DNA of 64,000 nucleotides from Streptomyces sp. TLI_146 (GCF_002846415.1 NZ_PJMX01000001.1:6138001-6202000); one strand, 5' to 3'; positions 51,858 through 60,735 are shown, numbered from the stretch's first letter. Numbers and translations are program-made. The notes: generated by a model not told the origin, from the sequence alone.

Positions 51858-53821
51858 CGTTGTTCCCCCTCGTCCCCCGTGCCGGACATCAGCCAGGCGT
51901 ACTCGGCGTTGCTGCGCAGCAGTTCCTGATGGGTGCCGACGGCGGCGACGCGGCCGCCGGAGAGCAGCGCGACCCGGTCGGCGAGCATCACCGTCGACGG
52001 GCGGTGGGCGACGACCAGCGCGGTGGTCTCGCGCAGGACGTCGCGCAGGGCCGCCTCGACGCGGGCCTCGGTGTGGACGTCGAGCGCGGAGAGCGGGTCG
52101 TCGAGCACCAGGAACCTGGGCCGCCCGACGACGGCCCGCGCGAGGGCGAGCCGCTGCCGCTGCCCGCCGGAGAGGCTGAGCCCCTGCTCACCGACCTGGG
52201 TGTCGACGCCGTGCGGCAACTCCCGTACGAACCCGGCCTGCGCGACGTCGAGCGCCCGGTCGAGGTCCTCGGGCCCGCCGCCGCCCATCAGGACGTTCTC
52301 GCCCACGGAGGCGGAGAAGAGGGTGGGCTCCTCGAACGCCACGGCGACGAGCGCGCGCAGCTCCTCACGCGACATGGAGGCGATGTCGACCCCGTCGAGG
52401 GTGATGCGCCCTCCGGTGGCTTCGTACAGCCGCGGCACGAGGGCGGTGAGGGTGGTCTTCCCGGACCCGGTCCCCCCGACGATGGCCATGGTCTCGCCGC
52501 TGCGGATGTGGAGATCGATGTCGAGGAGGAGGGGCGGGCTGTCGCCGGGGGCGTCGGGGTAGCGGAAGGCGACTTGGTGGAACCGGATGCCGAGGTCCCC
52601 GTGGTGTGCCCGGTCCTTGTCCGCGGGTGTGTGGTGGGCTGGTCGCGCAGTTCCCCGCGCCCCTGGGGGGTGCGGGTCCTCCGGGACGCAACGAGCGGGA
52701 ACAGGGGCCGCAGGCCCCGTTCCTCCAGGGGCGCGGGGAACTGCGCGACCAGCCACCCGCCGGTCCGCAGACGAACGCGCAGCGGGGCCCGGGGGCGCAG
52801 CCCCCGGGAGGGCGGCCTTGCTCACCGGAGGGACTGGCTCGTCCAGGACCTCGAAGTACCGCTCCGTCGCCGTCCCCGCCTCCTGGCTCATCGCCAGCAG
52901 GAACCCGATCGAGTCCACCGGCCACCGAAGGGCCAGCGCCGTGGACAGGAACGCCACCAGCGTCCCGGCCGACAGATCCCCGTCGGCCACCCGCACGGTC
53001 CCCAGCACCAGCGCCGCCCCGATCGCCAGCTCCGGGATCGCCGTGATCACACCCCACAGCGCCGCCAGCAGCCGCGCCTTGTGCAGCTCCGTGCCCCGCA
53101 GCTCCCGCGCCAGCGCACCGAACGCCCGCGCCTGGCTGCGATGCCGCCCGAACCCCTTGATGATCCGGACGCCGAGCACGCTCTCCTCGACCAGCGTCGT
53201 CAGATCGCCCACCTGGTCCTGCGCCCGCCGCGCCGCCAGCGAGTACCGCGTCTCGAAGAGCGAGCACAGCGCCACCAGCGGCACCACGGGCACGATCAGC
53301 ACCAGCCCCAGCGTCCACTCCTGCGACAGCAGGATGACGAAACCCACCAGGATCGTCACCGCGTTGACCAGCAGGAACGTCAGCGGGAACGCCAGGAACA
53401 TCCGGACCAGGCTCAGATCCGTCGTCCCCCGCGACAGCAACTGGCCCGACGGCCACCGGTCGTGGAAGGACACCGGCAGCCGCTGCACATGCCGGTACAG
53501 ATCCGCCCGCATCGCCGCCTCCACCCCCGCCAGCGGCCGCGCCACCAGCCACCGCCGCAGGCCGAAGAGGAGCGCCTCGGCCACCCCGAGAAGCAGCAGG
53601 ACGAGCGCCCCCAGCCAGACCCCGCCGGGGTCGCTGTCGCTCACCGGGCCATCGACGATCCACTTCAGTACGAGCGGGATCAGCAGCCCGAGGCAGGACG
53701 CGAGGACGGCGACAAAGGCCGCGCTGAACAGCCGAGTTCGGACGGGGCGTACGTACGGCCAGAGCCGGAGCAGCGTACGGACCGTCGACTGGTTCTTGGG
53801 GGGTGCATGTGTGTCTGGCAT
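51854..53821 (-). CDS. ABC exporter half-transporter, subunit A, with in-frame repeat insertion
   Basis: This 655-residue protein pairs with subunit B. The membrane domain spans residues 25-320. The ATPase has Walker A GGTGSGKTT, signature LSLSGGQRQRLALARAV, and Walker B FLVLDDPLSALD, where the catalytic Glu is Asp, the mark of the degenerate site in heterodimeric exporters. Between membrane domain and ATPase the chain contains about 70 extra residues rich in Pro, Ala, Arg and Gly (from AALPGAAPPGPAAR to PADKDRAHHGD). These coincide with a palindromic repeat element (52637-52754 and flanks). The frame is kept, but the linker is unlike that of any relative I know. The ATG at 53821 is preferred over the TTG one codon upstream. 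Confidence 0.92.
   Translation of the reverse strand: MPDTHAPPKNQSTVRTLLRLWPYVRPVRTRLFSAAFVAVLASCLGLLIPLVLKWIVDGPVSDSDPGGVWLGALVLLLLGVAEALLFGLRRWLVARPLAGVEAAMRADLYRHVQRLPVSFHDRWPSGQLLSRGTTDLSLVRMFLAFPLTFLLVNAVTILVGFVILLSQEWTLGLVLIVPVVPLVALCSLFETRYSLAARRAQDQVGDLTTLVEESVLGVRIIKGFGRHRSQARAFGALARELRGTELHKARLLAALWGVITAIPELAIGAALVLGTVRVADGDLSAGTLVAFLSTALALRWPVDSIGFLLAMSQEAGTATERYFEVLDEPVPPVSKAALPGAAPPGPAARSSADRRVAGRAVPRAPGGTGPAAPVPARCVPEDPHPPGARGTARPAHHTPADKDRAHHGDLGIRFHQVAFRYPDAPGDSPPLLLDIDLHIRSGETMAIVGGTGSGKTTLTALVPRLYEATGGRITLDGVDIASMSREELRALVAVAFEEPTLFSASVGENVLMGGGGPEDLDRALDVAQAGFVRELPHGVDTQVGEQGLSLSGGQRQRLALARAVVGRPRFLVLDDPLSALDVHTEARVEAALRDVLRETTALVVAHRPSTVMLADRVALLSGGRVAAVGTHQELLRSNAEYAWLMSGTGDEGEQR
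52637..52815. repeat. palindromic repeat, copy 3, inside the ABC exporter gene
   Basis: Perfect 30-bp inverted arms lie at 52637-52666 (starts GGCTGGTCGCGCAGTTCC) and 52725-52754 (ends GAACTGCGCGACCAGCC), with an inner hairpin GGGGCC-GCA-GGCCCC. A tail hairpin CCCGGGGGC-GCA-GCCCCCGGG follows at about 52788-52808, exactly as after copy 2. The arms share the core AGGGGCGCGGGGAACTGCGCG with the two intergenic copies. Confidence 0.85.
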
Positions 53822-53909
53822 CAATCATCGAGCCTAAACTTCACCACCGACAACGCCCACCGGCTTTTCGACCGGGGACCAAGGTCGTAGGCGCCGTGCT
53901 CCCTCCGCG

Positions 53910-56174
53910 CTAGCCCGTCACGCGCAGCACCTGCACCGACCGCGCCCCCACCGCCACCTCCCCGCCACCCCGGTGCACCCGCCCGGCCACCCCCGCCTGG
54001 TCCTCCGACGCCGTGTCGACGACCACCTCGTACGCCTCGCCCCACGGCGCCCCCGGCACCACGAAACCCGTCGGCCGGCTGCCCGCGTGCAGCACGATCA
54101 GGAAGCTGTCGTCCACCACGGGCGCGCCGCGGGCATCGCGCCCGGGGATGTCGCGGCCCGACAGGTACAGGCCGAGCGTGGACGTCGGCGCGTACCAGTC
54201 CCGCTCCGTCATCTCCGACCCGCGCGCCGTGAACCACGCCAGATCCCGCAGCCCGTCCGCCCCCTGCGCCCGGCCGGAGAAGAAGGCGCGCCGCCGCAGC
54301 ACCGGATGGCGGTGGCGCAACGCGACCAGGCGGCGCGCCAGTTCGAGCAGCCCGCGCGGGCCCGGCTCGTCCAGGAGGGACCAGTCGACCCACCCCACCT
54401 CGCCGTCCTGGCAGTACGCGTTGTTGTTGCCCCCCTGCGTACGCCCCATCTCGTCCCCGGCCACCAGCATCGGCACCCCCGTGGACACGAGCAGCGTCGT
54501 CAGCAGGTTGCGCAGCTGGCGGCGGCGCAGCGCGTTGATCCGGGGGTCGTCCGTCTCGCCCTCCACCCCGCAGTTCCAGGACCGGTTGTCGTCCGTCCCG
54601 TCCCGGTTGCCCTCCCCGTTCGCCTCGTTGTGCTTGCGCTCGTACGAGACCAGGTCCCGCAGGGTGAAGCCGTCGTGGGCGGTGACGAAGTTGATCGAGG
54701 CGTACGGGCGGCGGCCGCCCCACGCGTACAGGTCGCTCGACCCCGACAGGCGGTAGCCCAGATCGCGCACATCCGGCAGCGCCCCCCGCCAGAAGTCCCG
54801 CACCGCGTCCCGGTAGCGGTCGTTCCACTCCGTCCACAGCGGCGGGAAGGCCCCGACCTGGTACCCGCCGCGCCCTACGTCCCACGGTTCGGCGATCAGC
54901 TTGACCCGGCGCAGCACCGGGTCCTGCGCGATGACGGCCAGGAACGGGGAGAGCATGTCGACGTCGTGCATCGAGCGGGCGAGGGCGGCCGCCAGATCGA
55001 AGCGGAAGCCGTCCACCCCCATCTCCGTCACCCAGTACCGCAGCGAGTCCGTGATCAGCCGCAGCACCTGGGGCTGCACCACGTGCAGCGTGTTGCCGCA
55101 GCCCGTGTAGTCGGCGTACCGGCGCGCGTCCGACTGGAGGCGGTAGTACCCCTTGTTGTCGATGCCCCGCAGCGACAGCGTCGGGCCGCGCTCGCCCGCC
55201 TCCGCCGTGTGGTTGTAGACCACGTCGAGGATGACCTCGATGCCCGCCGCGTGCAGCGCCCGCACCATCCGCTTGAACTCGCCGACCTGCTGGCCCGCCG
55301 TCCCGGACGCCGAGTACGCCGCGTGCGGCGCGAAGTAGCCGATCGAGTTGTAGCCCCAGTAGTTGCGCAGGCCCCGGCGCAGCAGATGGTCCTCGTGGGC
55401 GAACTGGTGCACCGGAAGCAGCTCGACCGCCGTCACCCCCAGACGTACGAGATGGTCGAGCGCCGCCGGATGCGCCAGCCCCGCGTACGTCCCGCGCAGC
55501 TCCTGCGGGATCCCCGGGTGCCGCTTGGTGAAGCCGCGCACATGCAGCTCGTAGATGACCGAGTCGGCCCACGGCGTCTTGGGGCGGCGGTCGTCCGACC
55601 AGTCGTCGTCATCGTGGACGACGACCCCCTTGGGGACGTACGGCGCCGAGTCCCGGTCGTCCCGTACGGTGTCGGCCACCTGCTGCTGCGGCCAGTCCCG
55701 TACGTGCCCGTACACCTGCGGCGGCAGCGCGAAGTCGCCGTCGACCGCGCGCGCGTACGGGTCGAGCAGCAGCTTCGACGGGTTCCAGCGGGCCCCCGTC
55801 CAGGGGTCCCAGCGGCCGTGCACCCGGTAGCCGTACGGCTGCCCCGGCCGCACGCCCGGCACGAAGCCGTGCCAGATCTCATGGGTGAGCTCGACCAGGG
55901 CGAGCCGGGTCTCGGTGCCCGCCGCGTCGAACAGACAGAGCTCCACCGACTCCGCCCCGCCCGCCCACAGCGCGAAGTTGGTGCCCGCCGCCCCGTCCGG
56001 CCCCACCCGGAACCGGGCCCCCAGCGGCGTCGGCGCGCCCGGCCAGACCGTCGGCCGCACCGCGCCGGGACCGGCCCGCCGACCGCGGTGGCCGTTGAGC
56101 TCCCGGTGTCCTTCCCCCTGCGGAACCGGGCGCCCCACCGCCCGCTCCGCCTCCTGCTCGGCTGCGCTCGACAC
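53910..56174 (-). CDS. glgX: glycogen debranching enzyme
   Basis: This 754-residue GH13 enzyme hydrolyses alpha-1,6 branches in phosphorylase-limited glucan. CBM48 (LGARFRVGPDGAAGTNFALWAGGA) precedes the barrel. Catalytic motifs are GIEVILDVVYNHTAEAG, GVDGFRFDLAAALAR (nucleophile Asp), VKLIAEPWDVGRGGYQVG (acid Glu) and FVTAHDGFTLRDLVSY. RNYWGYNSIGYFAPH and NNNAYCQDGEVGWVDW are GlgX signatures. I chose the GTG at 56174 (VSSAAEQEAE); its GAGGGG is very close, so a later GTG near VRPTVWPG remains possible. It complements GlgP in glucan breakdown and is divergent from the first L,D-transpeptidase. Confidence 0.95.
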   Translation of the reverse strand: MSSAAEQEAERAVGRPVPQGEGHRELNGHRGRRAGPGAVRPTVWPGAPTPLGARFRVGPDGAAGTNFALWAGGAESVELCLFDAAGTETRLALVELTHEIWHGFVPGVRPGQPYGYRVHGRWDPWTGARWNPSKLLLDPYARAVDGDFALPPQVYGHVRDWPQQQVADTVRDDRDSAPYVPKGVVVHDDDDWSDDRRPKTPWADSVIYELHVRGFTKRHPGIPQELRGTYAGLAHPAALDHLVRLGVTAVELLPVHQFAHEDHLLRRGLRNYWGYNSIGYFAPHAAYSASGTAGQQVGEFKRMVRALHAAGIEVILDVVYNHTAEAGERGPTLSLRGIDNKGYYRLQSDARRYADYTGCGNTLHVVQPQVLRLITDSLRYWVTEMGVDGFRFDLAAALARSMHDVDMLSPFLAVIAQDPVLRRVKLIAEPWDVGRGGYQVGAFPPLWTEWNDRYRDAVRDFWRGALPDVRDLGYRLSGSSDLYAWGGRRPYASINFVTAHDGFTLRDLVSYERKHNEANGEGNRDGTDDNRSWNCGVEGETDDPRINALRRRQLRNLLTTLLVSTGVPMLVAGDEMGRTQGGNNNAYCQDGEVGWVDWSLLDEPGPRGLLELARRLVALRHRHPVLRRRAFFSGRAQGADGLRDLAWFTARGSEMTERDWYAPTSTLGLYLSGRDIPGRDARGAPVVDDSFLIVLHAGSRPTGFVVPGAPWGEAYEVVVDTASEDQAGVAGRVHRGGGEVAVGARSVQVLRVTG

Positions 56175-56315
56175 CCCTCGGCCTCCCGCGGCTCGGCGCC
56201 TGGACGGAGCGCGGCGTCCCGGCCGCGGCTCTCCACGCGTGTCCTCGCAGGTTTTCTTCCCGTTACCCGGCTCGTACTCACGTTTCCCCCGGCGGGGCGC
56301 GGTCGTTGACCGGTC

Positions 56316-57569
56316 GTGAGATTCGTACTGAAGCGGGCAGGGGCGACCACCGCGGCCGCCCTGACATGGGTGGGACTGACGGCGGCGCTGGTGGCCGGGG
56401 TGGCCGGGTGCAGCGGGGACCTGGACATCGGCGGGGTCGACGGGGTCAAGGACGTCGTCGCGGGCAAGGCGCGATCGCCCAGGGAAGTGATCCTGGTGAC
56501 CCCCGAGGACGGGGCCAAGGGCGTCAAGGCGGACGGGAGAATCGAGGTGCGGGTGCCCGGCGGGCGCCTGGAGCGGGTCAGGGTGATGAAGTCCGAGGAC
56601 GCGCAGCCGGAGGAGGTGCCGGGCCGGATCACCGACGACGGCCTCTCCTGGGAGCCGACCCGGGGCGCGGCCGGGCGGCTCGAACTGGCCGCCAAGTACA
56701 CGGTGGACGCGGTGGCGCTCGACGGCCACGGCCACCGCCAGGCCCGGCACACCAGCTTCACCACCCTGGTCCCCGAGCACCGGTTCATCGGCTACTTCAA
56801 GCCGGAGAACCGCTCGACGGTCGGCGTCGGCATGATCGTCTCGTTCAACTTCAACCAGCCGATCGAGAACCGGGCGGCCGTGGAGCGCGCCATCAGGGTC
56901 ACCTCGAAGCCGCCGGTCGAGGTCGTGGGCCACTGGTTCGGCAAGGAGCGCCTCGACTTCCGGCCCAGGCAGTACTGGAAGCCCGGCACCAAGGTCACCG
57001 TGGACATGCGGATGCGCGACGTCCCTGGCGCCCCCGGGGTCTACGGCATCCAGGAGAAGCGGATCGGCTTCACCATCGGGCGCGACCAGGAGTCCCTGGT
57101 GGACGCCGACGCGCACACGATGGAGGTGCGCCGGGGCGGCGAGCTGGTCAGTACGGTCCCGATCTCGGCGGGGTCGCCGAAGAACACCACGTACAACGGC
57201 AAGATGGTCGTCACCGAGATGTTCGACGTGACCCGGATGAACAGCCGCACGGTCGGCTTCGGCGGGGAGTACGACATCCCGGACGTGCCGCACGCCATCC
57301 GGCTGACCGCCTCCGGGACCTTCCTGCACGGCAACTACTGGGCGTCCTCGGGCACCTTCGGCTCCAGCAACACCAGCCACGGCTGTGTGGGCCTGCGGGA
57401 TGTGAAGGGCGGCAGCCCGGACACCCCGGCGGGCTGGTTCTTCGACCGCACGCTCGTCGGTGACGTGGTGGAAGTCATCAACTCCCGTGACAAAACGGTC
57501 GCGCCCGACAACGGGCTCGGCGGCTGGAACCTCGACTGGGCGAAGTGGAGGGCGGGCTCGGCCCTCTGA
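56316..57569 (+). CDS. L,D-transpeptidase lipoprotein, first copy
   Basis: This 417-residue cell-wall enzyme forms 3-3 cross-links or attaches proteins to peptidoglycan. The signal ends in lipobox VAGC (Cys32). Two Ig-like domains (REVILVTPEDGAKGVKADGR, then FIGYFKPENRSTVGVGMIVSF) precede the YkuD domain. Its active site reads HGNYW followed by SNTSHGCVGLRD with catalytic Cys near 357. The GTG at 56316 starts MRFVLKRAG. A paralogue lies 227 nt downstream on the same strand. Confidence 0.95.
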   Translation: MRFVLKRAGATTAAALTWVGLTAALVAGVAGCSGDLDIGGVDGVKDVVAGKARSPREVILVTPEDGAKGVKADGRIEVRVPGGRLERVRVMKSEDAQPEEVPGRITDDGLSWEPTRGAAGRLELAAKYTVDAVALDGHGHRQARHTSFTTLVPEHRFIGYFKPENRSTVGVGMIVSFNFNQPIENRAAVERAIRVTSKPPVEVVGHWFGKERLDFRPRQYWKPGTKVTVDMRMRDVPGAPGVYGIQEKRIGFTIGRDQESLVDADAHTMEVRRGGELVSTVPISAGSPKNTTYNGKMVVTEMFDVTRMNSRTVGFGGEYDIPDVPHAIRLTASGTFLHGNYWASSGTFGSSNTSHGCVGLRDVKGGSPDTPAGWFFDRTLVGDVVEVINSRDKTVAPDNGLGGWNLDWAKWRAGSAL

Positions 57570-57796
57570 CCTTCCCCCGGCCGGCCGGTCCGGCCCGTAC
57601 ACACCCCCGGTGACGTCGTGATGTAGCCACAGCGAACGCATAGGACCATTGGGACTGAACAGTGACATTCGCGTGGCGGTGAGTGTGCGTCCGGTGTGAT
57701 TACCTAGGCAATCGTGTGCGCGCGAGGACGCGCGCGGGGGTGTTTTTCAGTGCGGGCCGTGGCGTGATCCAGGCCGTGCGAGGGGAGAGAACTGTC

Positions 57797-59047
57797 GTGA
57801 ACGGGCAGCACATATCGGGGGCTCCGACGAGAGCGGCGGGGCGGCGCGGTACGCCGGGTCTGCTGGCTCTTCTGCTGGGGGCGCTGCTCCTGCTGGTCAC
57901 CGCGTGCGGTGGCGACGACTCCGCCGGCGGCGGTGACGGCAAGGGAAAGGGCGGCGCCGGCAAGGCGGGCGAGGACACCAAGGCCTCGGCCGCGGTCGTC
58001 ACCATCGCGCCCAAGGACGGCGCCAGTGACGTGCAGACGAGCGGCGCGCTGAAGGTCTCCGCCTCGCAGGGCAAGCTGACCGCCGTAGCGGTCGCGGACA
58101 CCAAGGGCAACGCGGTGGCCGGAAAGATCTCCCCCGACGGCACCGGTTGGACCCCGGACCAGCACCTCGCCTCCGCCACCAAGTACAAGGTGCACGCGGT
58201 CGCCAAGGACGACGACGGCCGCGAGTCCGCCAAGGACACCACGTTCACCACGCTCGTCCCCAAGAACACCTTCATCGGCACCTACGCCCCCGAGGACGGC
58301 GACACCGTCGGCGTCGGCATGCCGGTCTCGATCAACTTCAGCCGCGGCATCACCAACCCGCAGGCCGTCGAGAAGGCCATCAAGGTGACGGCCGAGCCGT
58401 CGGTGCCCGTCGAGGGCCACTGGTTCGGCAACGACCGCCTGGACTTCCGCCCGGAGAAGTACTGGGCCGCGGGCACCAAGGTGACCGTCAAGTTCAACCT
58501 GGACGGCGTCGAGGGCCGCCCCGGCGTCTACGGCAAGCAGACCCGTACGGTGAAGTTCACCGTCGGCCGCTCGCAGGTCTCCACGGTCGACGCCGCCGCC
58601 CACACCATGACCGTCGTGCGCGACGGCAAGACGCTCAGGACCATCCCGATCAGCGCCGGCTCCCCGCAGAACACCACGTACAACGGCCAGATGGTGATCA
58701 GCGAGAAGTACCAGGTGACCCGGATGAACGGCGCCACCGTGGGCTTCGGCGGCGAGTACGACATCAAGGACGTGCCGCACGCGATGCGCCTGTCCAGCTC
58801 GGGCACCTTCATCCACGGCAACTACTGGGGCGACCCGTCGGTCTTCGGCAACACCAACACCAGCCACGGCTGCGTCGGTCTGCGGGACGCGCGCGGCGCG
58901 GGCGACTCCTCGACCCCGGCGGCCTGGTTCTACGACCGCTCGCTCATCGGTGACGTGGTCGTCGTGAAGAACTCCAAGGACAAGCAGATCCAGCCGGACA
59001 ACGGCCTCAACGGCTGGAACCTGTCCTGGGCGGAGTGGACCAAGTAG
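57797..59047 (+). CDS. L,D-transpeptidase lipoprotein, second copy
   Basis: This 416-residue protein has the same order of lipobox (LLVTAC, Cys37), two Ig-like domains (TFIGTYAPEDGDTVGVGMPVS) and a YkuD domain. The active-site Cys is near 359 in NTSHGCVGLRD and the His is in HGNYWG. The GTG at 57797 follows GGGGAGAG; the in-frame extension upstream lies in the promoter region. Near-identical domain plan and adjacency to the first copy point to tandem duplication. A 3' hairpin separates it from the crotonase gene. Confidence 0.95.
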   Translation: MNGQHISGAPTRAAGRRGTPGLLALLLGALLLLVTACGGDDSAGGGDGKGKGGAGKAGEDTKASAAVVTIAPKDGASDVQTSGALKVSASQGKLTAVAVADTKGNAVAGKISPDGTGWTPDQHLASATKYKVHAVAKDDDGRESAKDTTFTTLVPKNTFIGTYAPEDGDTVGVGMPVSINFSRGITNPQAVEKAIKVTAEPSVPVEGHWFGNDRLDFRPEKYWAAGTKVTVKFNLDGVEGRPGVYGKQTRTVKFTVGRSQVSTVDAAAHTMTVVRDGKTLRTIPISAGSPQNTTYNGQMVISEKYQVTRMNGATVGFGGEYDIKDVPHAMRLSSSGTFIHGNYWGDPSVFGNTNTSHGCVGLRDARGAGDSSTPAAWFYDRSLIGDVVVVKNSKDKQIQPDNGLNGWNLSWAEWTK

Positions 59048-59063
59048 GACGCCTCCGACAGGA

Positions 59064-59101
59064 ACGGACCCGGTCGCTGTGACGCACAGCACCGGGTCCG
59101 T
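59064..59101 (+). terminator. terminator of the second L,D-transpeptidase
   Basis: ACGGACCCGGT pairs with ACCGGGTCCGT; GCTGTG and CACAGC extend the stem inward with one bulged C and an ACG loop. It sits 17 nt past the stop and 28 nt before the next ATG. Confidence 0.85.
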
Positions 59102-59129
59102 CGTCGTCGGCGGCAACTAACCTGCTGCC

Positions 59130-59897
59130 ATGACTGTGACCCTCGAAGTCTCCGAAGGCGTCGGCACCCTCCGCCTGGACCGCCCCCCGATGAACGCCCT
59201 GGACATCGCGATCCAGGACCGGCTGCGCGAGCTGGCCGAGGAGGCGACGCGCCGCGACGACGTACGCGCCGTGGTGATCTACGGCGGCGAGAAGGTGTTC
59301 GCGGCGGGCGCGGACATCAAGGAGATGCAGGCGATGGACCACACCGCGATGGTGGTGCGGTCCCGGGCGCTCCAGGAGTCGTTCACCGCCGTCGCGCGCA
59401 TCCCCAAGCCGGTCGTCGCCGCCGTCACCGGGTACGCGCTCGGCGGCGGCTGCGAGCTCGCGCTCTGCGCCGACATCCGGATCGCCGCCGACAACGCCAA
59501 GCTGGGCCAGCCCGAGATCCTGCTCGGCCTGATCCCGGGCGCGGGCGGCACCCAGCGCCTGTCCCGGCTGATCGGCCCGTCCCGGGCCAAGGACCTCATC
59601 TTCACCGGCCGGATGGTCCGGGCCGACGAGGCCCTGTCGATCGGCCTGGTGGACCGGGTGGTCGCGGCGGAGAAGGTGTACGAGGAGGCGCACGCCTGGG
59701 CGGCGAAGCTCGCCCAGGGACCGGCGCTCGCGCTGCGCGCCGCCAAGGAGTCCATCGACGCGGGTCTGGAGACGGACATCGAGACCGGGCTCGCCATCGA
59801 ACGGAACTGGTTCGCGGGCCTGTTCGCGACCGAGGACCGCGAGCGCGGGATGCGCAGCTTCGTCGAGGAGGGCCCCGGCAAGGCCAAGTTCCTCTGA
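59130..59897 (+). CDS. enoyl-CoA hydratase/isomerase (crotonase family)
   Basis: This 255-residue cytoplasmic enzyme has the oxyanion-hole segments AAGADIKEM and TGYALGGGCELALCADIRIA. Both catalytic glutamates are present (GGGCE and GQPEILLGLIPGAGGTQRL), which supports hydration of 2-enoyl-CoA in fatty-acid beta-oxidation. The ATG at 59130 is the conserved start (MTVTLEVSEGVGTLRLDRPP). It stands alone after a terminator. Confidence 0.93.
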   Translation: MTVTLEVSEGVGTLRLDRPPMNALDIAIQDRLRELAEEATRRDDVRAVVIYGGEKVFAAGADIKEMQAMDHTAMVVRSRALQESFTAVARIPKPVVAAVTGYALGGGCELALCADIRIAADNAKLGQPEILLGLIPGAGGTQRLSRLIGPSRAKDLIFTGRMVRADEALSIGLVDRVVAAEKVYEEAHAWAAKLAQGPALALRAAKESIDAGLETDIETGLAIERNWFAGLFATEDRERGMRSFVEEGPGKAKFL

Positions 59898-60073
59898 GCC
59901 GAGCGCGGTTGGATACCGGTCGTACACCCTGCGGGTGGATTAGCCTGGCCTTAACGCAGCCTTAAGTACGACCGGCTCCGAACGCATGGTGATCAGCCGA
60001 TCGCTGCTCGTCATCGCAGCTCGTGGGCGGTATGGGCGTGATCCACTGCCGTCGGCATATGCTGAACGAGCTC

Positions 60074-60120
60074 CCCGGAACCTCTGGTTCCGGGGGCCGT
60101 TTTCCCCGGGAACGGCCCCG
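60074..60120 (+). other. two adjacent hairpins in the leader of the HATPase gene
   Basis: CCCCGGAACC-TCT-GGTTCCGGGG (60074-60096) is a perfect 10-bp hairpin. GGGGCCGTT (60094-60102) and AACGGCCCC (60112-60120) form a second one that shares three G residues with the first, so the two compete. Their place just before the 60151 start suggests control of translation. A short frame from ATG 60029 (MGVIHCRRHMLNELPG) runs through both. Confidence 0.45.
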
Positions 60121-60150
60121 GAGGCGGCTCCGGGCGGCCATGATGGGTCC

Positions 60151-60654
60151 ATGGCGGGGCTGGAGGGTGTGGAACAACCGCGGCAGCGCGCTGGCGCGAC
60201 CGCGGCTCGGTGGTCGCCGGCCGTCGAGGACGAACGGGCGCTCAAGGCGCTGGAGTTGTTCGGCAACCCGACGGACGAAGAGGTACGGCTGCCGTCCCGG
60301 CCCGAGTCCGCGGCGACCGCGCGCCGGCTCACCCAGTGCGTGATACTGCGCCAGTGGGCGCTATCCCCGGCCCTCGCCGAGCAGGCGATCCTGCTCGTCT
60401 CCGAACTGGTCGGCAACGCGGTCCGGCATACCGGTGCCCGCGCCTTCGGGCTGCGGATGATGAGACGGCGGGGCTGGATCCGGATCGAGGTGCGCGACCC
60501 TTCGCGCGGGCTGCCCTGTCTGATGCCGGTCCACGAGATGGACACCAGCGGGCGCGGGCTCTTCCTCGTCGACAAGCTCTCCGACCGCTGGGGCGTGGAC
60601 CTGCTGCCGCGCGGCAAGACGACCTGGTTCGAGATGCGGGTCGCCGACCGCTGA
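60151..60654 (+). CDS. stand-alone HATPase, anti-sigma-factor-kinase-like
   Basis: This 167-residue GHKL ATPase has the N-box AILLVSELVGNAVRHTGA, the G1 region IRIEVRDPSRGLP and the G2 region TSGRGLFLVDKLSDRWGVD. It fits the RsbW/SpoIIAB-like class abundant in Streptomyces, which lack fused sensor domains and often control sigma factors or partner proteins. The ATG at 60151 (MAGLEGVEQ) gives the expected length, though its ribosome site is weak; GTG 60170 is in another frame. No sigma factor or anti-anti-sigma gene is adjacent, so its partner is unknown. Confidence 0.85.
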   Translation: MAGLEGVEQPRQRAGATAARWSPAVEDERALKALELFGNPTDEEVRLPSRPESAATARRLTQCVILRQWALSPALAEQAILLVSELVGNAVRHTGARAFGLRMMRRRGWIRIEVRDPSRGLPCLMPVHEMDTSGRGLFLVDKLSDRWGVDLLPRGKTTWFEMRVADR

Positions 60655-60691
60655 GCCGGGCCCCTGGTCCATGGACGCTCTCGGACGCACC

Positions 60692-60735
60692 GAAGCCCCC
60701 GTGCCTGCCGGGTGCGGCCTGCCTGCGGGGGCTTC
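60692..60735 (+). terminator. terminator of the HATPase gene
   Basis: GAAGCCCCCG (60692-60701) and CGGGGGCTTC (60726-60735) are perfect 10-bp arms around a 24-nt loop, 38 nt past the stop. Confidence 0.8.

Noticed and set aside
59930-59985. CCTTAA repeats ahead of the HATPase gene considered as an iron-box (DmdR) operator
   Set aside because: The dyad TTAGCC/GCCTTAA is imperfect and the downstream gene has no link to iron.
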